A DNA stretch of 64,000 bases, taken from assembly GCA_037976565.1 (NCBI GenBank), contig CP137682.1, positions 26,045,298 through 26,109,297 of the forward strand. The letters run 5' to 3'. Shown piece by piece: positions 10,701 to 20,987 of this stretch. Position 1 is the stretch's first letter; every line of letters starts with the position of its first letter. Position numbers and translations under genes: made by a program. Origin of the DNA: Mesocentrotus franciscanus (lineage: Eukaryota > Echinodermata > Echinoidea > Camarodonta > Strongylocentrotidae). The notes under the pieces are model-generated. The model searched no databases. It was not told the DNA's origin and saw only the letters and a program-made list of their open reading frames with translations.

Positions 10701-13700
10701 ATGTGGACATTTTGTGATAAGAGTTGGGGAAATTACTTGATAAACCATGAAGGTATAACATCAAAGCACCGTCTCTCGCGGAAAACTATCCCCAAGCACA
10801 AACACCACCCTCCCTGAAAATTACCCCCTGGGACAAGAACCCCCACAGGACAATTAACCCCAAGAAAGAAAAAAATCTGCTTTTATTAAAAACCAGCTTA
10901 TTATCAGGGTCGTCTTCCCTTTAATGAACTGGGGGGTAATTGTCCATGGGGGGGGGGGGTAGTTTCCCGGAGAGATAATTTTCAGGGGGTGATTGTCCAG
11001 GGAGAAATTGTCCTGATACGTACGGTAATGTATATAATCTACGAATCATATAGCATATGTTACAAACGTTAATCGATTATATGACTGGTAGGCCAACATG
11101 AAAGATTCAGAAGAGAACCATTCAGATATAAATTTAAAAAAAGAGGAAAATACGGGATACTTCATGCGAAATAGAGAGAGAAGGGCTAGAATATTGGAAA
11201 CAAACGAAAACATCAAGAGAAAAAAAAGATGTAAACAAAATATAAATACAGGTTCAAGTGAGATATCAAAGATATACTAACCGTGTGATGCGGTAGGGAA
11301 AAGATTTAATTGTCCTTGTGACAATTCGTATTGAGAATGTCATTTTAATGCACCATCAAAATCATATGCCGGTTCGTAAGACTCATCAGTACGCGCAGCT
11401 ACACAAGGCGCAAGTCTTACGAACCGGCACAGGATCAACGCGTGCCGGTTCGTAAGATTTTTCTTAACTACGCGTTCTATGCAAAATGCGCATACGAGTA
11501 ATCTTACGAACCGGCATACGTATTTGACCATGAATGATACCAAAAGTATTTCGTTTCTTGCTGTAATATTGAGTGCATATGAAAGAAAATATTCAACTCT
11601 TATTACATATGTAATTCCATGTTGATTAAATGAAAGTACGGTGTTCAAATGAGCATTTTAAACCGGCCGCTGTCTTTAAACGCGATTATCTCGGAAACTT
11701 GTTTTCGCGCTGTGAGGCTTCGTATGCCGGTTCGTAAAATCAGCGACGATATGATTAGTTTGTTATGATAATGTTGTAATTAGATTGTAATTTTGAAAAA
11801 GAACATGAAAAGAAAATAAATCTGACCAAATCAATCAAATCAACGGACACTTTCACGAAATTATTTACAACTGAATTTTATTAATTCCATTTGTTTTTAA
11901 GGGTCAAAAAAGGTTTGTTCACCAGCGTTCAATGTGGACATCAACTTTGAAAGACTAGTATTCGATACTAAATGATTATAGACATACTCGTGTTAAGGCA
12001 TTTTTGTAGTCCAAGGGTCTTGACAATATTCTTCACTCGGTTTCGCTTCTCATCGATTGGCATCTTCTCAGGTAACCTTAGCTGGGCTGTATACTGAATC
12101 ATGATACGACAAAGCGCTTCAAATAGTATAGTTAATTTCTAATTATACCATCATCCATTACATTAATTGTTGCTTTTGTTATTGTATTAATTTAGTTTAG
12201 GTAATGCAAGCAAACTTTAGAAAAGTGTGTAATGCCATGACGAGGTCACACAATTGTGTAAGACTAAATTTCAAGGGGGGGGGGGACTGGCCCATTATTT
12301 TTTTTATCTATTTGGTTCGAGAAAAGTGTCCTTTTCAAACTTTTGACCCCAAAGGCGTCTAAACATGTGATGAGTTTACACCTTTTCACACACTGTTTAA
12401 ATCCCCCTTCCCTTTTACAAAGCCTGGAGCCATGCCTGCGTGTAAGCAACATCAACATCACGTAACCCTGCCATTTTTAAATGAACATTCTACAAACATT
12501 AATAATAATAATAATAATAGTAAAAATAATATTAATAATATGTTCATTCATGTTGCGCTCTCACTCTTTTGTTTTCACACCGCTTTAATATAATATTAGT
12601 TTTAAAAAGATGTGCTAGTTTATGAGTTCTTAATAGAGACTTTTAGATTAAAAAGATGTGCTAGTTAATGAGTTCTTAATAGAGACTTTTAGATTAAAAA
12701 GATGTGCTAGTTTATGAGTTCTTAATAGAGACTTTTAGATTTGCACGTCGACGTAGTGTACTGCAACGTGTGCCATTCTTTCAAGGCACTGGCCCGTGCC
12801 CGGCAGTGCCTTAAAAGGACGTCACATTACCTTAAAAGGATGTCACCGTGGCAGTCCACGTTCTCGTCGTGTAAAATCTAAAAGTCCCTAATAAGACCTT
12901 TAACGGAGCTACGGATAGAACATGCTCGTCGGGAACCTGTCAATCATAATGGGTAATGGCTAAAGAAGTTTTGTTCCTGTAAAATCAGCAAATAGAAATA
13001 AAGACAGAAATAAGTAAATGATGCCATACCATTAATGTATCTCGTAGAGTTAGTTGGTCAAAGAAGACATCCTCTTGTAGGACGAAGCTGATTTTTCTTC
13101 TCAGTGTTTTGTCCATTGGTTTCTGACCTAGCAGCACCTGACCCTTCTGAGTTCCCTGGTAGCGACCAGCCAAGGCGGTAAGCAGCATCGTCTTACCGGC
13201 CCCTAAACCAGTATGGATAAACATCAATTACATGTTTCACCACCCCTTTACTACGTGTGTACAGCATGATATTGCTGAAATTTGATTGGGGGGGGGGGTA
13301 GACTAGAACTCCTTATTCAAAGTAGACCGATTCTCGTTATGGGGGGTCGGGACCCAGTTTCATCAAAACATGTTATCAATAGCGAATGTCAAATTTGCTT
13401 TCAGCCAATCAAATGCTGTCAGTAGCTTATAACAGTTATTGTACCTTGTCGTTGATATCAAGTATTATGAAACGGGGCCCTGTATTTTTCCAAAATATGC
13501 TCTGTGCAATAAAGACTCTGTGTTTACCTATCTAGTTTACCCAACTTTATAAGTATTTCTCTGCAGTTCTCGATGATAACTGTGTTCGTAGAAAGGGACA
13601 TAGGCAAATTGGCAATAACAGAGATATTAAACAAATGAGAGAGAAATCTGAGAGAGAAATTAAAGTGACGTAAGAAATTAGGAGAAAGGAAGGTCTTTCG

Positions 13701-15379
13701 TTGTGTTGATAAAATAAACAATTGCTTTGTGATAGCTAGACAGAGTATAGAGTATTTTGATTTATTCCCATTGTGACATTCAAAGGTATTGTAATCTCGG
13801 TCATCGTAGGACAATAATAAAGCTAGGCTCGCAGGGCGGTATTGCGAAGTACTTAAATGACTCACTTAAAATGAGGTTGCAAACCCCTAAAATTATTGTG
13901 AAGATATCGACGCATTTAAAACAAAGTTTAGTTCTGTGTTTATTTTGTTAATTTGTCATTAAGGGTGGACTTTTCATTTGAATTAGTGAAAACATGCAAA
14001 ACAACTTATTTGTTTTCTTTTTCAAATTCCCGCCCCTACTCTACCTTCTTCTCCCCTCATTTTTGTTCTTATTCTTTTTTTCCGTTCCCTTCCTCTTTTG
14101 CCATGTCCATCTGTCATGAATGTTTGTCTCATTTTTCTTTCATTTTTTGTTCTTCTTTTTCTACTTCTTCTTCATTTTCTTCTTCTCCTTCTTCTTCTTC
14201 TTTTCCCTCTTACTCTTCCTTCTTGTTTCTTTTTGTACCAGCAATACCGTTTCTCAAATTTTACCGATAACAATAAAATGCACCACGTATAGCATTGTAT
14301 TAAGGCCCCTCCTCAAGACCACAACATGATTTACCAAGTGTAGAACGTAAACTACGACACAAACAACTTCAATAGTTGAGTCTATACTAAACTGTGACGT
14401 AGAACAACGTAACTATAGTAATGGTTGCATTCTTAATTGATTATGAATTTTCGATGAGATCCAGAAAGTGGGTATTCCAGATCCATTCCATTCTGACATG
14501 CTAAAACGAACATTCAGATTAAGTCCTTTAAAAGCCTCAGGCTAAGGGGCACAACCTGTTAAGCCCATTACGGTCCAGTTTAGGTCTGACAAGGTAATGT
14601 ACAATCTAATAGTTTTACAAAAATTTTATTTGTTATGTTTCGAGTGTGATCATAACCTTCCGTTTGTATCTAAAGTAGTCTCATTGAATCCTAAAATTCA
14701 CAACCTTTTTAAGTTTTCACAAAAGTAAAATATTATAGTCCATTTGTGTCATTTCCGTTATACAGTTACCAAAGGCAAGAGTCAATTTTCTCTTTAGCAA
14801 TTCAGTGGATTACTGTGAAACTTGCGAAGTATTTCTCCGATAGTCAAACTTGTCTGATTCACTGACCATGCTAACTTAAATATGTTTTTAGGACTCCTGA
14901 TTTTGCTTAATGCTGTCTTAAACTGCAAAAGACAAGTCTGGATGTCTTGTTCGTTATGCTGAAATTTCCCCTCAACAAAAGACGGTTTTACTAACATAGT
15001 CAAATTTCATGTATACGTTTGGAACAAAGGATGTTCTTGACAACCTGAAAGCTTGCCCGAGGCTTGCCTAACATTGTAACAAGTACTGTATAAAGACTGG
15101 ATTCCAAGTATTGTAGTTCATTTATCAATAACAGGTTAATGGAATAACTCGTCACGATAATCATGTACATGTAGGTCCCTAGGAAGGAAACATGACTGTA
15201 TAAAGCTGAAAATAATAGTAAACCGTTCTATTCTGTAAAATCTCACCGCTGGGACCCATCAAAGCTAGAAGTTTTCCTGGTTCGGCTGATCCTGATACAT
15301 TCTTCAAGACATCCTTATCCTTTAGAGTCAGACAGATATTCCTGAATTCCAATGTCGAATCCTCTTTGTCATGGTCCAT
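4623..15379 (-). CDS. ABCG-family half-transporter, N-terminal ATP-binding domain (four exons, 3' end outside window)
   Basis: Four minus-strand exons join in phase to give 171 codons starting with Met-Asp-His-Asp. They carry the nucleotide-binding domain of an ABCG half-transporter, a membrane pump in which the ATPase domain precedes six membrane helices. Visible motifs, in order: Walker A GPSGAGKT (about residues 42-49, split by intron 1), Q-loop FVLQED (about 86-91), signature SGGEKKR (about 147-153), and Walker B VLLLD (about 167-171). The catalytic Glu and the 'PTSGLDS' D-loop would be in the next exon, left of the window, as would all membrane helices. Junctions: gtgaga, gtatgg, gtatgt and gtgagt donors; tttag, ttcag and aacag acceptors. 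Introns of 2.0, 0.94 and 7.3 kb are full of transposon debris. Residue after the Walker A Thr is Met rather than the common Thr or Ser. Substrate unknown. The signature region resembles the plant/Dictyostelium-like ABCG clade found in some invertebrates. Confidence 0.88.
4983..5040. repeat. (CAAT)n-like tract
   Basis: Degenerate 'caatcaatcaatc' repeats. Such tracts are common as 3' tails of LINEs, but no LINE body is visible beside it. It lies in ABCG intron 3. Confidence 0.6.
5072..5310. repeat. Dispersed 'ttacgaaccggca' repeat, left block
   Basis: Contains 'gattttacgaaccggcatac' (about 5090) and 'gattttacgaaccggcacgc' (about 5290). The block around 5074-5110 ('atatcgtcgctgattttacg') is the reverse complement of 11722-11757. 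It therefore pairs with the block at 11360-11757. Confidence 0.65.
5311..6480. other. Unassigned intronic DNA
   Basis: AT-rich sequence inside ABCG intron 3. A 64-codon minus-strand open frame at 5664-5858 shows no recognisable motif. Nothing else stands out. Confidence 0.4.
6495..8658 (+). other. Possible small spliced plus-strand transcription unit nested in ABCG intron 3
   Basis: Four exon-like blocks have plausible splice signals. The first has ATG 6495 in the context 'caccatgg' and ends at 6528 before 'gttagt'. The second runs from about 6767 after 'ttaccag' to 'attattag' before 'gtgtgt'. The third starts at 7019 after 'tttgcag', and the fourth spans 7958-8101 between 'cttccag' and 'gtaagt'. 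Joining block 1 to block 3 in phase gives an open frame of 59 codons ([11 protein letters not shown], then [14 protein letters not shown]), ending at TGA 7162. Other joins are also open for a stretch. A further open stretch at 8526-8658 (ending AAVGQ-stop) does not join in phase. I recognise no domain; this may be a non-coding transcript or chance. Confidence 0.22.
8700..10770. other. Unassigned AT-rich intronic DNA
   Basis: Strongly AT-rich, with no gene, no clear repeat and no open frame over about 75 codons. It lies in ABCG intron 3. Confidence 0.5.
10771..11015. mobile_element. TIR element with G/C-run arms
   Basis: The left arm 'gtctctcgcggaaaactatc' with 'ccctgaaaattaccccct' and 'aggacaatta' is answered by 'taattgtcc', 'tagtttcccggagagataat' and 'tttcagggggtgattgtcc'. 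The arms (about 10771-10862 and 10930-11015) are imperfect. No coding sequence. Probably a decayed MITE in ABCG intron 3. Confidence 0.5.
11360..11757. repeat. Dispersed 'ttacgaaccggca' repeat, right block
   Basis: Four or five copies of 'tgccggttcgtaag' alternate in both orientations (about 11369, 11415, 11443, 11503 and 11725). Each pair forms a short hairpin. The terminal part is inverted relative to 5074-5110. Confidence 0.65.
11988..12093 (-). CDS. ABCG exon 3 (linker between Q-loop and signature)
   Basis: This 106-bp exon was located by looking for the missing linker. The acceptor 'gattcag' precedes a reading frame [11 protein letters not shown], then a charged helix ending in LGLQKCLNT, with donor 'gtatgt'. 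'YTAQLRLP' is the expected ABCG continuation after 'DTLM', and both phases fit (0 in, 1 out). Confidence 0.85.
12604..12741 (+). repeat. Three tandem 46-bp units
   Basis: Units start at 12604, 12650 and 12696 and are almost identical ('aaaaagatgtgctagtttat' then 'gagttcttaatagagacttt'). Each ends in 'tagagacttttagatt', which matches the terminus of the adjacent MITE. The tandem array therefore seems to have grown from the MITE end. Confidence 0.85.
12726..12890. mobile_element. 165-bp MITE, copy 1
   Basis: Termini 'tagagacttttagatt' and 'aatctaaaagtccctaata' are inverted repeats. The interior holds 'gactgcaacgtg'-type arms, a 'gcccgtgcccggc' core and two copies of 'ccttaaaaggacgtcac' or its variant. 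The second copy at 50602-50760 is nearly identical over the whole interior. It lies in ABCG intron 2. Confidence 0.82.
13030..13202 (-). CDS. ABCG exon 2 (second half of Walker A, Q-loop)
   Basis: The acceptor 'tggtttag' is followed by 'ggccggtaagac'. With the G left over from exon 1 this gives G-A-G-K-T. The exon continues through LLTALAGR and the Q-loop FVLQEDVFF to 'LTLRDTLM', then donor 'gtatgg'. It is 173 bp and ends in phase 0. Confidence 0.88.
14030..14290 (+). repeat. Pyrimidine-rich (TTC)n-like tract
   Basis: Long C/T-only runs dominated by 'ttcttc' and 'ctttt'. Ser/Phe-rich open frames here are products of the tract, not genes. In ABCG intron 1. Confidence 0.8.
15031..15184 (+). 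repeat. Dispersed ~150-bp repeat D, copy 1
   Basis: It begins 'ttcttgacaacctgaaagct', continues through 'caagtattgtagttc' and 'aataacaggttaatggaata', and ends 'actcgtcac' plus 'ccctaggaa'. Copies are at 19845-19980 (same strand) and 47598-47740 (opposite strand). No terminal inverted repeats, so it is possibly a SINE fragment or LTR remnant. It lies inside ABCG intron 1, directly downstream of exon 1. Confidence 0.75.
15247..15379 (-). CDS. ABCG exon 1 (start codon to first half of Walker A)
   Basis: It encodes 44 codons plus one base, starting at an ATG in the context 'gaacatgg' and ending MGPSG with donor 'gtgaga'. The '[20 protein letters not shown]' run is the typical ABCG lead-in to Walker A. 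Phase 1 end. Confidence 0.88.
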
Positions 15380-15445
15380 GTTCGGAGGATTCCTTTAATG
15401 ATTAATTGTCTTTTTTCTCCTGGTGTGGGATAGGTTCAAATAGAC

Positions 15446-15662
15446 ATTTGCGTAATGTAATCAAATTTAATGCATACATATTTGTTAAGTGCCATTAGGT
15501 AGGACAAACGTTACGGCTTGTCCTACCTAACAAAACGGAATGTATGCAATTCGTATTCTGACTATTGAAATACAATTATTTGTAACAGGTGAATGTAATA
15601 ATTTGTTACGAGGCACTTCACAAAGATCTATGCATTAAATTTGATTACATTTCGAAAATGGT
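15446..15662. mobile_element. Palindromic MITE, family A copy 2
   Basis: Outer arms 'cgtaatgtaatcaaatttaa' and 'ttaaatttgattacattt' match copy 1 at 3003-3173. The interior differs: a second hairpin 'taggtaggacaaacgttacg' with 'cttgtccta' is inserted near 15494-15529. Just upstream of the ABCG start exon. Confidence 0.7.
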
Positions 15663-17017
15663 CTATTAGTTACCCTGCAAAATTGTCCCGAGTCAGTTCA
15701 TCATTTCACTAAAAATAACAATGATAAGCGCAATAATATATAGGCCATGAAGAAACTAGAATTATTGAATGCAGTATTCAGTCTTCAGCACAACGACAGA
15801 CGTATAAACTGGACTTTGCATACTCCATTTTCCAAACAAACAGCGTTCATATCGAGGGTGACGCTTGAATAGTTCTGAAAAGAAATGAAAAATATCAAGA
15901 AAATTGAGACGGAAGTCGCCTACAACGTGAAAGACAAAGAAATTGTGTCTTGGTTTTTGTGTCTGTTGGCGACCTCTGGAAGAGGAATTGTTATGATAGA
16001 CGTTGGTCTGTTGACTTTCCCAATGGCCCCTCCCATTCCTATTCACCGTCCATCAGCAGTCAATCACGATCAGACAATGTCAAATTTAACTATTATAAAA
16101 TATACTTTTTATTGGAGATGGGTATCTTGCCAAAAATAGATTCATTATCATGGTTCTACTTTCCTTTTAGCCTAAAGATTAGGGATGAAAACAAATGAAA
16201 AAGTAAAAATTGTACTTTTGCTGCAAAATTAGCATATTATCATCGCATAGAAAAGTAACAACACAGAGATAAATACAAGTTGCAATAAATACATCGACTA
16301 ATTAATTAAGTATAGGCCTAGGTGAATTTATACAAGTAAATGAGTTTTCATAATATCGATATACATAGTTTACTATGTGATTTATTGCCCATTCAGTTTC
16401 GTACGCCCCATTTTCTGTCTTTCTACCCCCCATGATCGTTTTTCACGTTTAGTCATGATAGACGAAATGTTAATCAATAAACTGAATCAGGGCACCTTTT
16501 ACAGGAGAAAGACATTTTTATAGCGTGAGTCAAACAACTGAAGGACCAATGGAACGATAGTGGCGGTACTTGTCTTAATTGGAAAATGAAATTCAAATGT
16601 GCAAGGCAAAGGATTAAGGAGAGGATGCGGGAAGCTGTCTTCTTTTCTTGTCTTATCCCCGTTATCCCTTTCTCCCCCTTTCAACGTTGCAAATTGAAGG
16701 AAAGCACAGCAAAGCAAAGCAACGCAAAAAAAGCAAAAACAGTTATCGATTTCGTTCATTTGCCTACAAGTTTCACCAAATCCAATATTATTCACCCGAC
16801 AGTTAAACAAAGTTGAAAGGCCTACCCCTTCCTCAAGAGACGCCCCTGTTTTCATCAAGCATTGTCAGTGGCCTTCACTAGGTGTGACATGGAATATTAA
16901 ATCTTCACCTTCAGTAATGCGTTGCTATTTGGGATTACGTGAGGTGTGTTACTAGCTGACTAAAGAGACAGTTGCCCCTTATTTCTTCAGACCTAGTAGT
17001 TGTTTTCTTTGTTCTTA
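15663..17017. other. Unassigned
   Basis: Upstream flank of the ABCG start exon. Open frames near 15762-16046 and 16499-16858 (94-119 codons) lack recognisable motifs and overlap in both strands. A promoter could be here but I cannot identify one. Confidence 0.4.
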
Positions 17018-17835
17018 CGAAGGTTAACTATTCCGAAGGTTCATAATTACGAAGGTTCATAATTACGAAGGTTTGTAATTCCGAAAGTTCGTTATTCCGA
17101 AGGTCCATAATTCTGAGGGTTCATAATTCTGAAGGTTTATCATTCCGAAGTATCATGGTTCCAAAGATTCGTTTTCTCGAATAGTCATAATTTCTCAAGT
17201 TCCTTATTCCGAAGGTTTGTTTTTCAGAAGATGCGTTATTCCGACGGTTCATAATCTTAAAACACAACTTTCATATACCAGGAGGTTCATGATTCCGCAA
17301 ATTCTGAACATTTTGTTGCGTTATAACTAATGTTCACAATTCCGAAAGTAAAGTAGGGTTCATTACTCCGAGGGCTTGTAATTTCGGAAATAAAACAAGG
17401 TTCATTATTCCGAAGATTCGTTATGGGAGTGTCGTGGCCGAGTGGTTTAAGGCGCTTGACTGAAGGTCGAGGGTTCGAATCCCGACGCGGCACTAATATC
17501 CGACTTTGCCAAGATATTAACCTGCACTTGCTACTCTCCACACAGGTGTAAAATGGGAACCCGGTAGGATGCGACCGTCATTGTTGGTCAAACAGTTTTG
17601 AGCGTCAAGTAACGCCTGGCTGGAATGCTCCCGGGAATGGAGAATGTGCACACAGTGTGTGCGGGCAAGTACTGAATCCAATGACCGGTGTAATAGTATA
17701 TCTGTAAAGCACTTTAATAGAGAAATCGTAGATTTATTAAGCGCTATATATTTAAAAAAGCGGAATATCATTCTGAAGGTTCGTTAATCCGAAGGTTGAT
17801 ATTATTAACGAAGGTTCATAAATACGACATCTGAC
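17018..17835 (+). repeat. Minisatellite 'ttcataattccgaagg', split by a SINE
   Basis: Degenerate units of 17-22 bp ('gttcataattacgaag', 'gttcgttattccgaag') fill 17018-17425 and resume at 17765-17835. The gap is occupied by the tRNA-SINE, which inserted into the array. Confidence 0.85.
17429..17764 (+). mobile_element. tRNA-derived SINE, copy 1
   Basis: The head has a pol III A box 'tggccgagtgg' and B box 'ggttcgaatcc' in tRNA-like spacing (Leu/Ser-like), ending 'cggcac'. The body 'ctctccacacaggtgtaaaa' with 'tgggaaccc' recurs in the copy at 39628. That core resembles the conserved Nin-type SINE domain described from eumetazoans, from memory only. The 3' end is 'ttaagcgctatat' plus A-rich tail. 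It is a SINE and not a tRNA gene because of the 270-bp body. Confidence 0.8.
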
Positions 17836-17949
17836 GAGGATGACACTTGGGTCGACACGCAATGTGGTTTTGTTATAATACCCGCATCAATTAGCTTTAC
17901 ATAGAACGACATTCAACTGATCAGTCAATCTACCTTCAGCATTTAGTAG

Positions 17950-18365
17950 ATGTTTTATGCACCCTAAAGGGGTAGTCCTCCTGACATTTCGTTGTTTATT
18001 ACATAAGCGAAAATTTATGAGGGAAGCTGAGCAGCGAAAGTTTTATCAAAATCCAACAATTTTCAAAGCTGTAAATGCATAAATGTGCACTTTCTTGGAT
18101 GTTGATTAAAGAATAGATTTGCTTTATACAGTTGTACAGCACTTGTACAATCATTCTATTTAGGATTCATTTGTAAGATTAGATCATTCTTTATAGAAAA
18201 AAGACATATACGATTTGTTTTTTTAAGAACAGAGCAAATGAGAGACGTCCTCGCAACATACATCCCAGACTTGCCAATTTGTGTTTGATTGATTTCACAT
18301 TTAAACAATCCTAAAATTCCTATTTCATATTGGATTTTGCTCATAATTTCACTGCTCTGATTCTT
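17950..18365. mobile_element. TIR-type repeat E, copy 1
   Basis: The right part 'agagcaaatgagagacgtcc' with 'cagacttgccaattt' and 'gtttgattgat' is shared with 46980-47060. Paired ends are hard to define here; the family is clearer in the copy at 46735. Confidence 0.45.
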
Positions 18366-18424
18366 TAATTTTTCTACTTTTATTAAAATTTAAAACATAT
18401 CAGATAACATGTTAATTTGAATGA

Positions 18425-19290
18425 ATGAATTGTCAATATGATCATGCAGTTGATGAGTATACAGGGGCAGGTCAAGCTATTCTGTCCAATAACTTACCAA
18501 CGCGTCGTACCCGCCCCTGGCCAAAAAACAGCTTAAAAAATGGCCCCCCTCCCCTTTTTTTTTGGGGGGGGGGCTCAAGGGAGGGGTTCGGCGCTAAATA
18601 TTTTCTCACGAATTGGCAAAAAAAAATGAGTGCTCACTACCCCCCTCGCTTATTCGCCGGCTTGCTGATTCGGCGCCAATTAACGTGTCTCTTATTATTC
18701 AGATTTCATCAACACCGTGAGATGTAGCGTGCCAGGTATGGATAATTGACTGGTTTTGTTGTGGTGTTGTAACTTTAGGCCAGATTTTAAGATAAATTTG
18801 GACTCTGGCCAAGCGATTACTACATTTTTAAAAGATTTTTTGTAAGCAATTAGGGAAGATAGATTATATAGTAGGCTTACATATGAATTGGTGTATAATA
18901 TGAGGTTTTGTCACCTTAAAATAAAATTAAATTGACTTATTATTGTTCAATGCCACGTGCCCTGCACAACGACTACAAAGCCATGCAGCATGAACATTTT
19001 GTTCATTTACTCGAATTTGTGTCCTATTTCGAATATGTGGGCATTTTGCAGAGCATCAATATATTAATAATTTTTGCCCATGGTATAGATGTTAATAGGT
19101 TGTTTTTTTTCATGTCAAAGCAAAAACATTAAATAACGACAAAATCATGAGGCCGGCAGGAAATAAAGGAAGGAGGGGACGAGAAACTACGAATCAAATT
19201 TATGTGGCCTTATTCAAATTGTTGGAAGTGATTAACATTATACTTTCCTTTCGATCCTGCCATCGCACTCTGCCCTCGTTGAAAACTACA
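18425..19290. other. Unassigned
   Basis: Contains G/C homopolymer runs near 18545-18575 and AT-rich DNA. No gene or repeat family recognised. Confidence 0.4.
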
Positions 19291-19844
19291 AAAGACGTGT
19301 CTTTCAATGCCCTGTAGAAATGGTGGCACCTGTTTTGAGATATTAGACGGTTTTAAATGTGGCTGCCCTCCAAAGTTTCAAGGTCCAACATGTGGTAAGA
19401 ACCTATACCATTTCATATTCTGCATTTCGTATTAGTCATGTTAGTCATGATAGCATGGTAAATTAAGCCAGTTCGTTAATACTATCTGCACATAGGCAGA
19501 TGAACATGATAAACGTCATTTGTACAAAAACTGTACAAACCAACTGAGATGACATGCTGGATACGTGTTAATATGGTGGCATTTTATGGACATTTGTACT
19601 ATTTCAAAAATTTGGATATTTGAAGAACAACAATATATTGATAATTTTGCCCATTCTCAGAAAGTTTTGCCTTTTGTCATTTTCGCGAAATACAGTATCA
19701 AAATGCGCGAAAAATGGTACATTTTTCGCGGATTAAGGGAAGTTTTCGCAAAATGCTCTTACTAGCAGCTTTAAGATTCATACCTACATTATAGACTGTT
19801 TTCCTTACATATTCAAATGTTATGCATACGGAAAAAAATTTTTT

Positions 19845-19980
19845 TTCTTGACAACCTGAGAGCTTGCCGGAGCTTGCCCGACATAGCAAAAAGTAATGTA
19901 TGCAAACTGGATTCAAAGTATTGTAGTTTATTCATTAATAACAGGTTAATGGAATAACTCGTCACTAGTTCCCAGGAAAG
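19845..19980 (+). repeat. Dispersed repeat D, copy 2
   Basis: Matches 15031-15184 through 'ttcttgacaacctgagagct', 'caaagtattgtagttta' and 'aataacaggttaatggaata'. It lies in the EGF-CTLD intron. Confidence 0.75.
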
Positions 19981-20987
19981 AAACATCCATACATTTGAAT
20001 ATGTTAATAAACCGGTTTTTTTTTGTGCAAAACTTCACCGGCCGCCTAGTAAAGTGAAGTTTAAAAAAAGAGATGTTAAGTTATTTCGTGACGTGAACAA
20101 TTAGAAAGCGGAAACGATTTCAGTTCAGTTTCAGTTTAATTAACTTCTTCATTTCCAACATAACAGTAATTTTGACAAGAAATCTGGCGAATTTGTCCTT
20201 AATATTTTTGCCAAAAATTTTCATTGACCTTTTCAATGCCATTTTGAAGGAACCAAGTGTACCAATTTTCGCAAAGGTTGACAATGTTTCGCGAAAAGTG
20301 AACTGCCACCATAATTTCATGAAAGTTATGGACAGACGGAACGAAGTATTATCATCGGATGTCGGTCTATTAGGCTGTTAGTAAATTCCGTATCGGACAT
20401 TTGACGCATTTTAGATTTCATTCCAACACTGTGAAAACGTAAGTCTAAGATTTACAAAAGTCGTTGACCTGTTCAAAAAAGTTTAAGGGAAACCTCACCC
20501 CAAGAAATAACTTTACTTATTCTGAGAGATGTATTATATTCTTGCCCATTAATGTATAAGATTCCTCACCAAAGTGTATGAGAGAGGCATAAAGCAAGAA
20601 TAACGTACAGTTTCTCAGCACGACATGCATGGGCATCGCCATTTTCTTGATAACGTGACGTACTATGTGAAGTCGTTTATCAAGTAAATGTACTATAATT
20701 TAATGGATGCTTCCTTCGCAGGTGTGTGTGGTGATGAAGCATTTCATTCACCTGCTATTATCCTTTGTACTAAAATTGCCAGAACGGAAATTACATAAAT
20801 AAGTAGGTGCTCTTCCGGGTGAAGGTTTCTCATAAATGAAATAGATTTGTCAACTGATATATTTTAGTAATTTTAATTGAATTGGTTACAATTGTTCCCA
20901 TGTTATATATTTCACAACAAATATGATATCTATCTTCTCTCATTGAAAAGTAAAGGTTTTGTTATTGATTTAAAAAGTCTTTCCAAC

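Noticed and set aside
17429..17500. tRNA gene
   Set aside because: A and B boxes are present but the sequence continues into a SINE body; the acceptor stem is not cleanly paired.
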